DNA of 64,000 bases from CAIWMF01 sp964402065 (GTDB lineage Bacteria > Verrucomicrobiota > Verrucomicrobiia > Chthoniobacterales > UBA6821): NCBI GenBank assembly GCA_964402065.1, contig CAYOAN010000001.1, positions 248,001 through 312,000 of the forward strand, written 5' to 3'. Positions 63,514 through 64,000 of this stretch are shown here, in pieces (the stretch's first letter is position 1; every line of letters begins with the position of its first letter). The translations under genes and the position numbers were made by a program. The notes under the pieces are model-generated. The model worked only from the letters and a program-made list of their open reading frames with translations, was not told the origin of the DNA and made no database searches.

Positions 63514-64000
63514 TTAGAATTTTCCTCCATACACTGCGTCTTCACCAAGTTCTTCTTCAATGCGGAGAAGCTGATTATATTTGGCTACGCGGTCAGTACG
63601 ACAGAGTGAACCAGTTTTAATTTGACCAGCGTTAGTTGCAACAGCGATATCAGCGATGGTGGTGTCTTCTGTTTCCCCAGAGCGATGACTGATGACTGAA
63701 GTGTAATGATGTTCTTTTGCGAGCTCGATGGCGTCAAGGGTTTCAGTGAGAGAACCAATTTGGTTCACCTTGATGAGAATCGAATTAGCGACACCTTGTT
63801 CAATGCCTTTTTTCAGGAATTCGACATTTGTAACAAATAGATCGTCGCCTACAATTTGAACTTTGTCTCCTAAGGCGTCTGTCATGAGTTTCCATGTAGC
63901 CCAATCGTTTTCTGCGCATCCATCTTCAATCGAGACAATCGGATAATTTGCACAAAGTTTTTTGTAATAGTCGACAAGTTCTCCTCCAGTACGGTGAGAA
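63514..64000 (-). CDS. eno: Enolase (C-terminal part; start outside window)
   Basis: The reverse-strand frame is open from the window edge, so ATG 63885 is internal. Visible are SIEDGCAENDW (metal-binding Glu-Asp), VGDDLFVTN, the catalytic-type Lys in ILIKVNQIGSLTETLDAI, SHRSGETEDTTIADIAVATN and QIKTGSLCRTDRVAKYNQLL. Enolase converts 2-phosphoglycerate to phosphoenolpyruvate. About 160 C-terminal residues are seen. Confidence 0.97.
   Translation of the reverse strand, partial: SHRTGGELVDYYKKLCANYPIVSIEDGCAENDWATWKLMTDALGDKVQIVGDDLFVTNVEFLKKGIEQGVANSILIKVNQIGSLTETLDAIELAKEHHYTSVISHRSGETEDTTIADIAVATNAGQIKTGSLCRTDRVAKYNQLLRIEEELGEDAVYGGKF

Noticed and set aside
1..64000. tRNA, rRNA or CRISPR loci
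   Set aside because: Spacers were read for T-loop motifs, tRNA-like foldbacks and regularly spaced direct repeats; none was convincing. A covariance-model scan could still find a missed RNA.

Overview
The window looks like the chromosome of a Gram-negative bacterium of the Planctomycetes-Verrucomicrobia-Chlamydiae group, most likely a verrucomicrobial relative. This is inferred, not proven. Support: lipid A genes including the LpxI type of UDP-diacylglucosamine hydrolase and a Gfo/Idh oxidoreductase overlapping lpxB; a SufCBD iron-sulfur operon; many lipoproteins and Sec-exported enzymes; moderate A+T content. A CesT-type chaperone suggests a type III secretion system elsewhere and a host-associated life. 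No rRNA, tRNA or CRISPR array was seen.

Region 1 (1-8.6 kb) is the end of a surface-polysaccharide cluster: a thiamine-diphosphate carboligase, a sugar isomerase/epimerase, an SDR, an RmlD-like reductase, an FkbM methyltransferase, a polyprenol-phosphate glycosyltransferase and a large YfhO-like membrane protein. Region 2 (8.7-12.4 kb) is accessory: two copies of a two-gene cassette, each with a secreted GH75 chitosanase-like protein and a small secreted companion, separated by gene debris. A degenerate sugar epimerase bracketed by inverted copies of a short repeat follows.

Region 3 (13.8-23.6 kb) holds sufC-sufB-sufD, a MidA-like methyltransferase, a large membrane-anchored unknown, an IscA-type protein, mutL (with a degenerate endonuclease motif) and a NUDIX protein. 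Region 4 (23.7-30.9 kb) has an orphan GspF/PilC protein, a complete DUF1656-HlyD-FUSC efflux operon divergent from a TolC-like gene, and a secreted GH31 glycosidase. Region 5 (31-35.2 kb) is rpmI-rplT-pheS-pheT, with a long structured rpmI-rplT spacer.

Region 6 (35.2-44 kb) has two GH1 lipoprotein glycosidases facing apart, with unknown partner genes, an OppA-like lipoprotein, an SDR and a polyprenyl diphosphate synthase. Region 7 (44-55.7 kb) has a large nested palindrome, radC, the chaperone, lpxA, an exported unknown, and the leftward run leuS-lpxI-DUF433/DUF5615-Gfo/Idh-lpxB, then HIT; rdgB diverges from leuS. Region 8 (55.7-61.9 kb) is decaying: frameshifted and stop-interrupted genes, an Rhs remnant, two DNA-binding proteins, a PhzF-like protein and a GrpB-like protein. 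The window closes with prfB (programmed +1 frameshift), an ftsB-like gene and part of enolase.

Short repeat families run through the spacers: a roughly 140-165 bp MITE-like element with terminal inverted repeats, a second repeat that supplies the 3' end of the rmlD-like gene, and a REP-like palindrome.
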